Positions 17,454-24,577 of a stretch of 64,000 nt of DNA are shown here, piece by piece. The position numbers and the translations under genes are program-made. Within the stretch, counting starts at the first letter, position 1. Each line of letters opens with the position of its first letter. The stretch comes from Syntrophobacterales bacterium (GTDB taxonomy: Bacteria; Desulfobacterota; Desulfobaccia; Desulfobaccales; 0-14-0-80-60-11). The DNA is taken from NCBI GenBank assembly GCA_023512475.1, contig JAILZL010000013.1, positions 1 through 64,000 on the forward strand, read 5' to 3'. The notes below the pieces were generated by a model. That model had not been told where the DNA came from and ran no database searches. It was given only the letters and a program-made list of their open reading frames with translations.

Positions 17454-18083
17454 ATGTGGCGTTCCCATGGACGGGTCCTGATCATCTCCGCCTTGGCCCT
17501 CCTGCTGCTGAGCGGCGGGGCGGCGGGCCAGGCGGCCAAGCCGGAGGCCCCGGCACCCAAACCGGAAATGCAGGCGGTCACCCCGGAACCGGTACGGCCC
17601 GGAAAGGTGTACTGGCTGAATCACCTGGATCTGCTGGCCGGCGATGACAGCGTGAGAACCTCGCACAACGCCGTCACCTCCGGGGTGGGCGGCGGTCTGG
17701 CCGGTCTGGTCATCACCTCCACCACCACCGGCGAGACCACCGCCGGCGGGGGCAACAAGGTGGTGTGGATGGCGGTGGAGGCCCCTCTGGGGCAGCGGCT
17801 CGCCGGGGTGCGGGTCTGTTATGAGTACAGCACCGGCAAAAAACCCTCCCCCACCTATATCAGCCAGATCCGCCTGGCCCAGGTGCAGACTCCCCCCGCC
17901 ACCGCCCTGGTGCTTCTGGACGACGGCACGGATCAGACCCATCCGGGCCCCATCTGCGTCAACTCCAAGCCGGCGGTGGAGATAGATCCCGCCCAAGGCC
18001 CGCTCCTGCTGAGCCTGCGGGTCAATTTCGCCGATACCAAGGACAGGATCGTCATCCGGGGGGTGGGCCTGCTGCTGAAGTAA
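17454..18083 (+). CDS. secreted protein of unknown function
   Basis: 209 residues, with an AAAAGGAG RBS and an N-terminal signal peptide (LIISALALLLLSGGAAGQ, cleavage about residue 25). A Pro/Ala/Lys linker leads into a globular region with WLNHLDLLAGDDSV, a Gly/Thr stretch (VGGGLAGLVITSTTTG), VRVCYEYSTGKKPSPTY and VRVNFADTKDRIVIRG-type beta strands ending at the C-terminus. The alternating beta pattern suggests a periplasmic jelly-roll or beta-sandwich. I do not recognise the family. It stands alone, upstream of the tRNA gene. Confidence 0.75.
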   Translation: MWRSHGRVLIISALALLLLSGGAAGQAAKPEAPAPKPEMQAVTPEPVRPGKVYWLNHLDLLAGDDSVRTSHNAVTSGVGGGLAGLVITSTTTGETTAGGGNKVVWMAVEAPLGQRLAGVRVCYEYSTGKKPSPTYISQIRLAQVQTPPATALVLLDDGTDQTHPGPICVNSKPAVEIDPAQGPLLLSLRVNFADTKDRIVIRGVGLLLK

Positions 18084-18199
18084 GCCCGCATGGGCCAGGA
18101 CGCGGAGGGGGACCTGGGGTGCGGCCGTCGCTCCGGACAGGCCTCCCGGCCCGGCCCCTGCCTCCCGGACAGGCCTCTCCCCGGGGGCGCATTTCCCTA

Positions 18200-18228
18200 T
18201 TGACGCCATGAGGGAGAGGGGATATTAA
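18200..18228 (+). promoter_or_regulatory. tRNA-Val promoter
   Basis: TTGACG (18200-18205, 5/6) and TATTAA (18223-18228, 4/6) are spaced by 17 bp and end 15 bp before the tRNA gene. Confidence 0.7.
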
Positions 18229-18243
18229 ATAATTATCCCATAA

Positions 18244-18318
18244 AGGCACGTAGCTCAGGGGGAGAGCACCACCTTGACGCGGTGGGGGTCAGGAGTTCAA
18301 ATCTCCTCGTGCCTACCA
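18244..18318 (+). tRNA. tRNA-Val (anticodon GAC), CCA encoded
   Basis: A complete cloverleaf: acceptor AGGCACG (18244-18250) with CGTGCCT (18308-18314), D-arm GCTC/GAGC, anticodon stem CCACC/GGTGG around TTGACGC with GAC at 18276-18278, 5-base variable loop, T-arm AGGAG/CTCCT with loop TTCAAAT. Discriminator A at 18315 is followed by genomic CCA. The acceptor, D, anticodon and T stems are all fully paired. Confidence 0.97.
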
Positions 18319-18329
18319 GGGAAAACCCA

Positions 18330-18358
18330 GGGTTGCGGTGGGGCCGCAACCCTTTTTT
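18330..18358 (+). terminator. intrinsic terminator of the tRNA-Val transcript
   Basis: A 9-bp perfect stem, GGGTTGCGG (18330-18338) with CCGCAACCC (18344-18352), has a 5-base loop and six T residues (18353-18358). Confidence 0.93.
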
Positions 18359-18528
18359 CTGCCCCGCGGGGCGGGTGCACCCTCCGGGTAGCGTCCCTTG
18401 CGGGTTCCCTGATGCCGCCGCGGCCGGCCATATTGACTTCCCTCCGGGTATGCTTATCTTCCCGCTAAAACCGGCGCCTCCCGCTGGCAACTTTCTGCCC
18501 GGTCGGGAGTCGGCCAAGGAGGAGCACC

Positions 18529-18858
18529 ATGTCTGAGGTCGTCCGGGTCACCCCCGATAAGATCTACCCTCGGGTCAGATCCGGGGAATGTCTGTTGGTC
18601 TGCGCCTATGACAGCGACGAGGCTTTCCGGTCCATGCACCTGGAGGGGGCGATCTCCCTGCAGGAGTTCAGGGACCGGGTGGCCAGCCTGCCCAAAGACC
18701 GGGAGATCGTCTTTTATTGCGCCTGAACCAATGAACAAACCTCCGCCAGTGTGGCGGCGGAATATCACCGGCAAGGCTTCACCAACGTCAAGGCCCTGTT
18801 GGGCGGCGTCGCCGCCTGGAAGGAGGCGGGCTTCCCCATCCTTCCCCCCGAGGCCTGA
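18529..18858 (+). CDS. rhodanese-like protein, probable selenoprotein with UGA-encoded Sec66
   Basis: ATG 18529 follows an AAGGAGGAG RBS. The frame meets a TGA at 18724-18726, then continues without interruption to TGA 18856-18858, giving 109 residues. Both sides belong to one rhodanese domain: MHLEGAISLQEFRDRV and DREIVFYCA before, TNEQTSASVAAEYHRQGF and LLGGVAAWKEAGFPI after. In Cys homologues the active-site loop reads YCxCPNE-TSA, so the TGA sits at the second, catalytic-loop cysteine (FYC-A-Sec). A hairpin with bacterial SECIS geometry follows (see next entry). Sec-containing rhodaneses are known from selenoproteome surveys. selA, selB and selC are not in this window. The alternative is a nonsense-mutated gene. 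Confidence 0.8.
18724..18760 (+). promoter_or_regulatory. bSECIS-like element for UGA recoding
   Basis: After UGA (18724-18726) a hairpin forms: CCGCCA (18743-18748) pairs with TGGCGG (18752-18757) around the loop GTG (18749-18751). The loop begins 22 bases after the UGA, and G is the first loop base, both within the published bacterial SECIS consensus (16-37 nt, G among the first two loop bases). The element lies inside the coding sequence as expected for bacteria. Confidence 0.7.
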
Positions 18859-19526
18859 AACCCCTCTCCCCGGGGAATGCGGCCCTGCACCACAATGCCC
18901 TCCGCCTCCCCCCTGCGTCACCGCATTAATGGAAGCCGGCCGGAGGGAATAAGGAGCAGAGAGTGCGCCGGAAGGGCCCCGGGGCGGGTGCCCCTGGGTG
19001 CCGCCCTGATCCCCCTCTGACTGCCCGCCGCCTGGCTTGCGCCCCGGGGGTGGAGGCGCACCCGCGGCCGGCAGGGCCGGGTGAGGGGCACCACGGCGGG
19101 AAGGCGTCCGTCCGGAGTGCGCCCCCTGATAGGGCTTCCCGGGAGACCTGGCATGCGGCGGTCCAATCCGTGCCTGGGCAGGGTCCGTGGATTCGCCCCG
19201 GGAAAGATGCCCGTGAGCAGGTGGTTGAAAAGGAATTGCAGGAAGGGGGCCAAGTGTCACAGACCCCTGCCCCCTCCTCCCAACCCCCTCCCCCGATCCC
19301 ATAGAAGGGATCTGGCTTCGCCAAACCGGTAAAACCGGCCAGTCTTATCCCACCGGATTTCGGGGAGGGGTGTTTGTGATCAGGCTGTTAAGAGCGGGGG
19401 GTGGTGCCCTCCCCCCGGCGGCGGCCGACCTCTTCTTTCCGGGCCGGGAAAGCAGCCCCGGGCAGGCTTCCATCAGTTGCCGGGGGTGAGCTCACAGGCG
19501 GCCTCTCCGAGGCCGGGGGGGCGCTG
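18859..19526. other. 668-bp region without a supported gene
   Basis: GC-rich sequence with C-rich tracts (19263-19298) resembling those near 80-120. A GTG at 18963 has a good AAGGAG RBS and opens a 113-codon frame, but its product is low-complexity Pro/Gly/Arg without recognisable motifs, so I do not call it. No tRNA, hairpin with T-run or repeat array was seen. It could be gene remnants or a long regulatory region. Confidence 0.5.
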
Positions 19527-19691
19527 TCAGCAGCCCGGCTCCCCGGGATGGCCGCAGCAATGGCGGAAATTCCGGAGCTTGAGCCAGTTGTGGCGCAGCA
19601 GCAGCCGCAGTTTCACCCTCCAGGGCTCCGGACCGGAGAGGTTGGTGACAAACGCCCGGAGGCTGGGGCGGGAGGTCTCCTGCCGGCACAC
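19527..19691 (-). CDS. 54-residue Cys-rich conserved small protein (CCGxxGEPGC tail)
   Basis: GTG start at 19691, 12 bp after the stop codon of the next gene upstream, with a TGAGGA RBS overlapping that stop. Residues 1-25 (VCRQETSRPSLRAFVTNLSG) lead to a basic helix WRVKLRLLLRHNWLKLRNF and the tail HCCGHPGEPGC at the end. I have the impression that tails of the type CCGxxGEPGC recur in short proteins of anaerobic bacteria, which makes this credible despite its size; function unknown. The basic helix plus clustered cysteines suggests metal binding or membrane/nucleic-acid association, which is inference. Confidence 0.65.
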   Translation of the reverse strand: MCRQETSRPSLRAFVTNLSGPEPWRVKLRLLLRHNWLKLRNFRHCCGHPGEPGC

Positions 19692-19703
19692 GGCGTCGGG
19701 TCC

Positions 19704-19886
19704 TCAGCGCTCCGCCTCGATCTGGCCGGCGGTATGCGTGACCACGTCCCACTCCACGCACTCCTCCAGCTCTTCCGGGGTGGCCTCGGAGGCCTTCTTC
19801 AGGGCCTCCAGGGGGCAGAGCCACACATTCCCCGAGCTGTCCTTCACCTTGACAAAACGTTTGCCCGGTTCCTTCCCTGCCACCAT
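19704..19886 (-). CDS. 60-residue conserved small protein of unknown function
   Basis: ATG 19886 with a strong AGGAGG RBS. The product reads KRFVKVKDSSGNVWLCPLEALKK, then SEATPEELEECVEWDVVTHTAG, with two cysteines. The first half looks like a small beta-hairpin domain, the second like a helix. Similar short proteins occur, as far as I recall, in sulfate reducers, with no known role. It is coupled to the 54-residue gene that follows it, so the two probably act together. The frame extends upstream to 20063, but without conservation or RBS. Confidence 0.7.
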   Translation of the reverse strand: MVAGKEPGKRFVKVKDSSGNVWLCPLEALKKASEATPEELEECVEWDVVTHTAGQIEAER

Positions 19887-20008
19887 CGCAGCCTCCTGAA
19901 TCGGCCCGTGCAGGCGTCCCCCACCCGGGGAGAGCCCCCCAGGCTGGGATTGACCCGACCCCGGCCCCATGACTGTCCCCCTGCACCCTGAACTTTGGGC
20001 TGACTGCT

Positions 20009-21043
20009 TCATCCGGGCAGATGCGCGGCCGCCAGCTCCCGCACCGCCGCCAGCACTGCACACGTGGGGATGGCGGCCACCCCGGCGGGATGGGTGAGCA
20101 CCCGGGACGGGGTCTGCCAGGGGTGCCAGCCGGCCACATTCTCCGGGGGCATCAGGGCCACGGTGGGCTTGCCCGCGGCCGCGGCGATGTGCAAAGAGCC
20201 GGTGTCCGGGGTAACCGCCAGCGCCACCCCGAAAAGGGCCGCCACCAGCGCCGGCAGGCGGGGGGTGGCATAAGCCAGGAGGGCCTGGCCGAAACGGGCC
20301 CGCAAGGTTGCCGCTGCGTCGTCATCCCCCGGAAAGAGGGGGTTATCCGCCGCGCCCGGAGCCCACAGCAGCACCACCCCCACCCGGCCCTCCTCCAGCA
20401 GGGCCCCGATGAGTTCGGAAAAGCGGTCCAGGGGCCAGCACTTTTTGGCCCCCCGGGCACTGATGGCCACGGCCACCAGGGGCCTGCCGGCGGCCGCCGG
20501 GTGGGCCGCCGCCACGGCCCGGAAGCGGGCCAGCTCTTCGGGATCCGGAAAGAGCCGCAAGGGGCCCGGGGGCCCCGTCACCCCCAGAGGCGTCAGCAGC
20601 CGGAAGACCTTTTCCACTTCATGGCAGGGCTCCCCGGGCTCCGCCAGGGGGTGGGTGAACCAGGGGAAAGGCAGCGGCCGGCGCACGTATCCCAGCCGCA
20701 TCGTGGCACCGGTGAGAAAGGCATGGTGCGCCAGGGTGGGGGTGAAGGAGCCGCAGGCGAGGGCTACGTCAAACCGTTCCCGGCGGATCCGCCAAAAGAC
20801 CCGGAAATTCTCCCACAGGACCGCGGCCCGGGCCCGCTCCGGGGTGTGCTTGGGTTTCCGGAGGGTGTAGAGGGCATCCAGATCCGGGTGGCCGGCCAGA
20901 ATGGCGGCGTTGTAGGTGTTGGCCAACAGCGCCAACCGGGCCCGGGGAAAGGCCCGGCGCAGGGCCGCCAGGGCCGGGGTGGTGCACACCAGGTCCCCGA
21001 TGTTGTCCCGGCGGATGAGGAGGATCTTGCGGGGCTCCCTCAC
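20009..21043 (-). CDS. glycosyltransferase family 9 (heptosyltransferase-like)
   Basis: 344 residues with GT-B fold signatures: KILLIRRDNIGDLVCTTPALAALRRAFP at the N-terminus, LALLANTYNAAI, and in the C-terminal half VAVAISARGAKKCWPLDRFSELI and VTPDTGSLHIAAAAGKPTVAL. Family 9 enzymes transfer ADP-heptose onto LPS inner core; acceptor not predictable. I choose GTG 21043, which overlaps the upstream stop as GTGA and has GGGGGAGG 8 bp ahead, rather than GTG 21061, which lacks an RBS. Confidence 0.88.
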   Translation of the reverse strand: MREPRKILLIRRDNIGDLVCTTPALAALRRAFPRARLALLANTYNAAILAGHPDLDALYTLRKPKHTPERARAAVLWENFRVFWRIRRERFDVALACGSFTPTLAHHAFLTGATMRLGYVRRPLPFPWFTHPLAEPGEPCHEVEKVFRLLTPLGVTGPPGPLRLFPDPEELARFRAVAAAHPAAAGRPLVAVAISARGAKKCWPLDRFSELIGALLEEGRVGVVLLWAPGAADNPLFPGDDDAAATLRARFGQALLAYATPRLPALVAALFGVALAVTPDTGSLHIAAAAGKPTVALMPPENVAGWHPWQTPSRVLTHPAGVAAIPTCAVLAAVRELAAAHLPG

Positions 21044-22221
21044 CCGGTCTTCCTCCCCCACACCGCGTAGATGGGATCCGCCTGCCTGGCCTGGGGAAAG
21101 TAACGGTCCTCCCGCGGCCGCGGCCAGTTACGGGAGGAGAAGGTCTGAAGATCCTGAAAGAGGCCGTCCCGGAGGAAATACTCCAGCACCAGCCCCATCC
21201 GTTCGAATTCCGTAAGCTCGGTCCAGAGACGGATGACCTTGGGGGGAAACCAGCGGTGGGAGAAGGTGTGCACGAGCAGCCCCCCGGGCCGCAGCACCCG
21301 GGCGCAGTCGGCGAAGACCTCAAAGGGGCGGATGAGATACTCCACCGACAGATTGCAGATCACCGCATCGAAGCTGGCCGCCTCAAAGGGGAGCCGGGGG
21401 CTCTGGTTGAGGTCGTGGAGGACATAGCCGGTGAGTTGGGGGTTGGCCTGAAGCTCCTTTTCATTGAGACCCAGGCCGATGAGGGCCTTGGGGGCCGGCT
21501 CCGGAGGCAGGTGGCTCTGCCAGCTGCTCATGAGATCCAGAATCTCCATCTCCGGGGTCAGGAGGCGGGCATAGAGGCCCTGGAGGACCTCCTGGGCTTG
21601 GGCGTCCACGTGGCTCACCAGGCGAGGCTCCTCATAAAAGCGGGCGTCAATGGAGATATCCCGGCGGCCGAAGGGGTTGTCCCGGAAGAAATCCGTGGGC
21701 TGACCCTGCCAGCGGGCCTGCATGCCCGGGCCGCTGGTGGCCACGTCGAACCAGTCCAGGCACTGGCCTCCGGTGCCGCCGCTCTCCTTGACCGCCCCGG
21801 TGATGGTGGCCGTGAGGGAAAAGGCATAAGAAGCGAAGGGATGATTGAAATCGGCCCGGAGCTCCTGGGCGCTGACGCCGACGCAGCGGAAGGGCAAGGG
21901 GTTGCCGTAATGCCCGGCCAGGAGCCCCCGGGGATAGTAGCGGCCGAAGCGGGGCTGGATCGCCCCGCCCTGGAACTCCTGCCGGGCGAAGGTAAAGACC
22001 CGCTTAGGGTCAAAGCCCGGGATGATCTCCCCGGGGCGGATGTCCACCGTGACCTGGCGGCCCGCCTCCCAGCCCTCCAAGGCGGTTTTGAGGGGCTCCG
22101 GCAGGAGATCGGCATCCCGATACAGGCTCAAAGGGACGAAAAACTCCTCCAGATGGCTGGCTTCCCGGCTGCGCCAGGAGAGCTGCCAGATCATGTGCAG
22201 GGTGCGTCGCTCCGTCATCAT
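21040..22221 (-). CDS. SlyD/FKBP-like domain fused to a class I SAM methyltransferase
   Basis: 393 residues. The N-terminal half (about 1-185) has FKBP/SlyD-type features: LPEPLKTALEGWEAGRQVTVDI, then LRADFNHPFASYAFSLTATI, which matches the SlyD motif (DxNHPLAG). From about 225 a Rossmann methyltransferase follows: ILDLMSSWQSHLP, VLHDLNQSPRLPFEAASFDAVICNLSVEYL, and VLRPGGLLVHTFSHRWF. The SAM glycine motif is weak (IGLGLNEKEL serves as the acidic strand). Acts in the cytoplasm, substrate unknown; the isomerase-like half may select a protein substrate, which is inference. Coupled to the glycosyltransferase gene by a 4-bp overlap. Confidence 0.75.
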   Translation of the reverse strand: MMTERRTLHMIWQLSWRSREASHLEEFFVPLSLYRDADLLPEPLKTALEGWEAGRQVTVDIRPGEIIPGFDPKRVFTFARQEFQGGAIQPRFGRYYPRGLLAGHYGNPLPFRCVGVSAQELRADFNHPFASYAFSLTATITGAVKESGGTGGQCLDWFDVATSGPGMQARWQGQPTDFFRDNPFGRRDISIDARFYEEPRLVSHVDAQAQEVLQGLYARLLTPEMEILDLMSSWQSHLPPEPAPKALIGLGLNEKELQANPQLTGYVLHDLNQSPRLPFEAASFDAVICNLSVEYLIRPFEVFADCARVLRPGGLLVHTFSHRWFPPKVIRLWTELTEFERMGLVLEYFLRDGLFQDLQTFSSRNWPRPREDRYFPQARQADPIYAVWGRKTG

Positions 22222-22246
22222 GGTGTCCTGTGCTCAGATATGGGGG

Positions 22247-23026
22247 TCAAAGGGAGGAGACTTCCGCCGCAGGGGACGAGACCCCTTTGGCCAGGCGCTG
22301 GCGGCGGGCCTCAAACAGCGCCACCGCCCCGGCGGCGGCGGCGTTGAGGGAACTCACCGCCTCGGAGGCCATGGGGATGGCCGCCAGCACATCGCAGCAC
22401 CGGCGCACCCGCAGACGCAACCCTTTGTCCTCCCCGCCGATGACCAGGACCAGGGGCAGGGTGAGGTCCAGGCCATAAAGGTCCTGAGGGGCGCGGGCGT
22501 CGGTGCCCACGATCAAGAGGCCCTGCTCCTTGAGGGCCAGGAGGGCCTCCGCCAGATTGGTGACCCGGCAGACGGGGAGAATCTCCAGGGCGCCGGCGGC
22601 GGCCTTGAGGACCGTGGCCGTCACCCCCACCGCCCGGTCCTTGGGGATGAGGAGGCCATGGGCCCCGGCGGCTAAGGCGCTGCGGGCCAGATTCCCCAGG
22701 TTCATGGGATCGGTGAGGCCGTCCGCGGCCACCAGCAAGGGGGGCTCGGGCACCCCCGGCAGCCGGGCCAGGAGCTCCTCTATGGATGCATAGACAAACT
22801 CCGCCCGGCGGGCCGCCACCCCCTGATGGTGGGCGCTGCCGGTCAGGCGGTCCAGGGCCGCTTTGGGGAGAGTGCGCAGCCTCACCCCCCGGCTGCGGGC
22901 CAGCCGGGTGATCTCCCCCACCCAGGCGCCGCTCAGCCCCTGGGCCAGATACACCTCCTCCAGGGAGAGGTCCCGGTGTCTGAGCGCCGCCAGCACCGGA
23001 TGGCGGCCATAAAGAATCTGGGTCAT
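22247..23026 (-). CDS. rlmB: TrmH-family rRNA 2'-O-methyltransferase (RlmB-like)
   Basis: 259 residues with an N-terminal L30e-like RNA-binding domain (ILYGRHPVLAALRHRD) and a SPOUT knot domain: motif 1 DGLTDPMNLGNLARSALAAGA, motif 2 VIGGEDKGLR, motif 3 IPMASEAVSSLNAAAAGAV. RlmB methylates G2251 of 23S rRNA; related members act on tRNA, so the exact site is inferred. The frame begins with TTG at 23053, but ATG 23026 gives the conserved start. Divergent from the recombinase gene; the AT-rich patch at 23083-23101 likely contains promoters. Confidence 0.85.
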   Translation of the reverse strand: MTQILYGRHPVLAALRHRDLSLEEVYLAQGLSGAWVGEITRLARSRGVRLRTLPKAALDRLTGSAHHQGVAARRAEFVYASIEELLARLPGVPEPPLLVAADGLTDPMNLGNLARSALAAGAHGLLIPKDRAVGVTATVLKAAAGALEILPVCRVTNLAEALLALKEQGLLIVGTDARAPQDLYGLDLTLPLVLVIGGEDKGLRLRVRRCCDVLAAIPMASEAVSSLNAAAAGAVALFEARRQRLAKGVSSPAAEVSSL

Positions 23027-23236
23027 GGCGCGGGTGGCCGGGCGGGGTCTCAAGAACCCGTCGCAACCCTCCCGGATTTAGGTTTATAATCAAATATAAC
23101 AGAAGCGAGGGGAAAGGACACGGCGGCACCGAAAGGAAGGGCGCCGGTCACTGCCTGCCGCTTTTCTCCGCAAAGGCAGGGGCGACAAGATACCCAGACC
23201 GGTCCTGGTCCCCATCTTTTGGCCTGAGGCCCCCTG

Positions 23237-24577
23237 ATGACCCACGAGGCCGCACTTCCACCCGCAGCCAGAGCTTTTCTGGCGCATCTGGAGGCGGAGG
23301 GCTGGTCCTCCGGCGAGCTGGCCGCCGCCACCGCGGACCTGGAGGCCCTGGCCGCCCGGGCCCGGCAGCAGGGCCGGGAGGCCTGGGACCCGGTCTGGCT
23401 GGCCCGGGAGGCCATCCCCCTGTCAGAGGCGGCAGCTCCCGGCAGCCGCCGCCAGGGGGAGCTGGCCCGGCATCTGGCCCGGTTTCTGGCCGCCCCGCCG
23501 GAGTCTTCCCCCCCCGACCCGGGCCCGGGGGAGGACCCCGCCCCCCGGGTGCTCTCCGAGGCCGAGCTCAGCGCCCTGCTCACCGAGCTGGCCCGGGAAG
23601 CCCCCGAACGCCTGGACGACGCCCTGGAGCGCTACCTGCACCACCTGAGCGTGGAGCGGGGTCTGGCGCCCCTGACCCTGGAGGCCTACGCCCGGGACCT
23701 CCAGGAGCTGCGCCGCTTTGTGGCCGCCCTGGGCCGCCAGGGCTGGGAGGAGGTGAGCCTGCCCGACCTGATGGATTATCTCCGCCGCCTGGAGGCCCGG
23801 GGGCTGTCGGCCCGCAGCCGGGCCCGGCACCTCTCCGCCCTGCGCCGGTTTTTCCGCTTCCTGGAGCGGGAGGAGGAGATCAGCGCCAATCCCGCGACCC
23901 TGCTCAATACCCCCCGGCTGCCGGCCCGGCTGCCCCAGGTGTTGAGCGAGGCCCAGGTGGAGGCCCTCCTCACCGCGCCGGAAGGCACCACCCCGTGGGG
24001 CCAGCGGGATGCGGCGCTCCTGGAGGTCCTCTACGCCACCGGCCTCAGGGTCTCGGAGCTGGTGGGTCTGACCCTGCGCCAGGTGGATCTGACCCGGGGA
24101 CTGGTCCGGGTCACCGGCAAGGGGGGCAAGGAACGGCTGGTGCCCCTCACCCCGCTGGCGGTGGCCAAACTCAGCCGTTATCTGAAGGACGGGCGGCAGG
24201 CTTTGCTTCATGGGCCCCCGTCCGCCGTCGAGAGCCCCAAACGCCGGGGAGAGGGCGCCCCTAAACCCAGGTCCGGCCGCCGGAGCGCCGGCATCATGCC
24301 AAGCCCGTACGTCTTTCTCAACCGCCGGGGCGGCCGCCTCAGCCGCCAGGGCTTCTGGAAGATCCTGGGGCACTATGCCCGTCAGTGCGGTCTGCCCCCG
24401 GTGAGCCCCCACATGCTGCGCCATTCCTTCGCCACCCACCTGCTCTCCCGGGGGGCCAACTTACGGATGCTGCAGCTCCTTTTAGGGCATGCGGACCTGT
24501 CCACCACCCAGATCTACACCCACCTGGAGGCGGCGCGTCTGAGAGCCGTCTATGAACAGGCACATCCCCGCCCATGA
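23237..24577 (+). CDS. tyrosine recombinase, XerC/XerD-like with long N-terminal extension
   Basis: 446 residues against about 300 for XerD. The core from about 125 carries the SAM-like DNA-binding domain and the catalytic residues Arg271 (ATGLRVSEL), Lys298 (GKGGKERLVP), His392-x-x-Arg395 (HMLRHSFATHLL), His418 (LLGHADLS) and Tyr427 (TQIYTHL), all intact. The first ~120 residues are an Ala/Arg/Glu-rich helical domain not found in classical XerCD, and residues 326-357 are a Pro/Arg-rich insert before the C-terminal part. Chromosome dimer resolution is the likely job; no other Xer gene or mobile element lies nearby. The stop overlaps the next start (ATGA). Confidence 0.85.
   Translation: MTHEAALPPAARAFLAHLEAEGWSSGELAAATADLEALAARARQQGREAWDPVWLAREAIPLSEAAAPGSRRQGELARHLARFLAAPPESSPPDPGPGEDPAPRVLSEAELSALLTELAREAPERLDDALERYLHHLSVERGLAPLTLEAYARDLQELRRFVAALGRQGWEEVSLPDLMDYLRRLEARGLSARSRARHLSALRRFFRFLEREEEISANPATLLNTPRLPARLPQVLSEAQVEALLTAPEGTTPWGQRDAALLEVLYATGLRVSELVGLTLRQVDLTRGLVRVTGKGGKERLVPLTPLAVAKLSRYLKDGRQALLHGPPSAVESPKRRGEGAPKPRSGRRSAGIMPSPYVFLNRRGGRLSRQGFWKILGHYARQCGLPPVSPHMLRHSFATHLLSRGANLRMLQLLLGHADLSTTQIYTHLEAARLRAVYEQAHPRP

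Noticed and set aside
18233-18517. 94-codon frame antisense to tRNA-Val
   Set aside because: The RRFELLTPTA-type peptide arises from translating a tRNA gene in reverse, a well-known annotation artefact.
18963-19304. 113-codon frame with GTG start and AAGGAG RBS
   Set aside because: The RBS is decent, but the product is low-complexity and shows no recognisable domain; reported only as part of the empty region.
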